From Candidatus Woesearchaeota archaeon (lineage in GTDB: Archaea > Nanobdellota > Nanobdellia > Woesearchaeales > UBA10200), in NCBI GenBank assembly GCA_018302185.1, contig JAGVZX010000103.1, positions 1 to 13,946 of the forward strand: 13,946 nt of DNA, in the 5' to 3' direction. How positions within the stretch are numbered: position 1 is the stretch's first letter; every line of letters begins with the position of its first letter. This document shows positions 12,596 to 13,946 of the stretch, piece after piece. The translations under genes were made by a program, and so were the position numbers. A model generated the notes under the pieces. It made no database searches and was not told where the DNA came from. It saw nothing but the letters and a program-made list of their open reading frames with translations.

Positions 12596-13946
12596 CTAAC
12601 TCTGATATCTCATGTAATTTCCGCAATTTTGCGGCGTAAATCCCAATTCCCTAATTGATGCTTCAGTAAGATTTAATGGACAACTAAGTCCTGGAGAGCA
12701 GTTCTCCTCAACTTCCACAACCCTGTTTTTCAAGCACGAGACTTTAGCAACCCTGTTGCCTTCCAAACATCTGTTTCTATACCCTATCTGCTCACAATCA
12801 GTGCATGCTTTGTATGTGACAACAGTATTTGTCTGATAATCTGTTGTTCTGGTGCATGATTCGCCTTCACCTGCATCTCTAGGCCTGCAGCTTGCACCCC
12901 ATGGCTCTAAAACACAATCAGCATCATCTCCACAATCTTCTTCTGATGATATCAAATGGCCTAAAGCGCCTTGATAGTCACACCTATAATGCATTGCATT
13001 ATTTCCTGTGCAAGATTCTTCAAGTGTTGTAAGGTTGCTGCATCTATAGTCTGCACCGCAAGTCCTGTATGTGACTACACCTGGCGCATTTGTGCCCATT
13101 GACCTGTAATCAAGGCAATAATTTCCCCAATATTCTGTTCTTGCTCTCTCATCACCTGTCTCTCTATATGCAGCTCGCTCAGCAGCTTCACGATCTTCAA
13201 CTTGGTCCTCAGGAGTGCATGCATCATTTACACATATGCTTGCTTCAGGGCAGTCAAGAAGCTCTCTGTGATATTGGCTGCAGGTTGCTTCATAAACTTT
13301 TCTTAGATTATATCCAGTACATGTATCTTGCATGGATTCCTGCCTTGACCAGTTAGACTGCTGCCAAGTTACTGTTGTTGCTGTCGTCACATCTGTTCCA
13401 TCAGGATCATCACACCATGGAAATTCGTTATGAGCGGTTTGTTGTGCAGGTTGTTGCGGAGTTGCTGTTTCCTGTCCTGCAGATCCTTCAGGTGCTTCCT
13501 CAGTCGCAATAGTATTTCCCTTATTTGCTGCAAAAATATTCCTCATCCAGCCCCAGACTTTGCCAATACCTGTAGCCTTCTTATCGGCAACAGTATTAAG
13601 ATTTGGTTTAACTTTAGGTTTTTCTGCTTTAGCACTGCGCATATTTAAAGAAGCTGAGTTTGTCTTAGGAGTTGCACTTGTTTTTGCAGTTGTCTTAGCA
13701 TTTGTTGTTGCCTTGGCTTTTGCATTGCCATTAAACAAGTTGCTGGTTTTTACAGGCAACTGTATACCTTTTGCTGTTACTTGATTTTTATTTTCTGATG
13801 TAGCACCATTATCCTGCTTTTTTTCTTTTTGAAATACTGGCAGGAAGCTGTTTGGTCGTACAGTTGATCTTTTTTCTTTTTGCTCTTTCTCTCTTATTAT
13901 CCTATCATCTTGCTCTCTTACTGCTGTTTGCTGTTCTGCAGCCTCT
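12596..13946 (-). CDS. Large Cys-rich repeat protein, 5' end outside the window
   Basis: At least 449 residues are encoded. The frame stays open from 13945 to the stop at 12596-12598, so the TTG at 13759 that opens the only obvious complete frame is not the true start. The visible part begins with a highly charged Glu/Lys/Gln/Arg segment (13800-13945, coiled-coil-like). It is followed by a low-complexity Ala/Thr/Lys linker (about 13560-13760) and a Pro/Gln/Ala linker (about 13430-13510). Then comes a Cys-rich region from 13414 to the end with 22 cysteines in about three related units. The first unit starts WCDDPDG and runs through 'SICVNDAC'; each unit has the order of Thr-Val strand, Cys, short loop, Cys, 'xxC'. 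Such 'C-D-x-D-G ... C ... C-x-x-G-x-C' repeats are typical of secreted or surface proteins in DPANN archaea. An N-terminal signal or membrane anchor would be off-window. Function unknown. Confidence 0.8.
   Translation of the reverse strand, partial: EAAEQQTAVREQDDRIIREKEQKEKRSTVRPNSFLPVFQKEKKQDNGATSENKNQVTAKGIQLPVKTSNLFNGNAKAKATTNAKTTAKTSATPKTNSASLNMRSAKAEKPKVKPNLNTVADKKATGIGKVWGWMRNIFAANKGNTIATEEAPEGSAGQETATPQQPAQQTAHNEFPWCDDPDGTDVTTATTVTWQQSNWSRQESMQDTCTGYNLRKVYEATCSQYHRELLDCPEASICVNDACTPEDQVEDREAAERAAYRETGDERARTEYWGNYCLDYRSMGTNAPGVVTYRTCGADYRCSNLTTLEESCTGNNAMHYRCDYQGALGHLISSEEDCGDDADCVLEPWGASCRPRDAGEGESCTRTTDYQTNTVVTYKACTDCEQIGYRNRCLEGNRVAKVSCLKNRVVEVEENCSPGLSCPLNLTEASIRELGFTPQNCGNYMRYQS

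Noticed and set aside
13090..13784. Plus-strand frames opposite the Cys-rich gene
   Set aside because: They are shadows of the repeat and low-complexity coding sequence, with skewed Leu/Cys composition and no start signals.
1..13946. CRISPR array, insertion sequence or prophage
   Set aside because: No regularly spaced direct repeats, transposase, integrase or phage structural gene is visible on either strand.

Overview
The window looks like a piece of an AT-rich archaeal genome, most likely a DPANN-type lineage (Woesearchaeota/Pacearchaeota-like). The tRNA-Thr gene carries a 22-nt intron after the base 3' of the anticodon and a U discriminator base, both archaeal traits. Most genes have an archaeal TATA box about 26-30 bp before the start codon and little or no leader; a minority use Shine-Dalgarno sites. 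The lineage is inferred from gene style and protein types, because no taxonomic marker gene is present.

Layout, left to right: an uncharacterised Trp-rich protein (76-720); a 244-bp gap holding a candidate structured RNA closed by a 13-bp helix (745-931); a SemiSWEET sugar transporter (965-1225); tRNA-Thr(UGU) with intron (1270-1364, minus); a small unknown protein (1461-1841); an orphan dihydrolipoamide-dehydrogenase-type flavoprotein (1940-3400); then a tight three-gene operon (3468-6158) of a standalone coiled-coil/NFACT-R protein (half of an RqcH), an EamA-type transporter and NAD(P)H-hydrate dehydratase NnrD. Next come an unknown protein on the minus strand (6177-7178), a small pilin-like protein (7360-7641) and a MATE exporter (7719-9074).

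The right third is rich in envelope or surface-type proteins: a metzincin-type zinc protease with a possible lipobox (9180-10154), a UPF0173/UlaG-like metallo-beta-lactamase-fold hydrolase (10156-10800, minus), a lipobox-bearing protein built of regularly spaced Cys-pair repeats (10865-12058), a SWIM zinc-finger protein (12059-12532, minus) and a large Cys-rich repeat protein whose 5' end lies outside the window (12596-13946, minus).

There is no mobile element, CRISPR array or rRNA. No single multi-gene system is evident. The most interesting signals are the structured RNA candidate before the SemiSWEET gene, the truncated RqcH-like protein in an operon with a metabolite-repair enzyme, and the Cys-repeat lipoprotein with near-constant 22-23 residue spacing.
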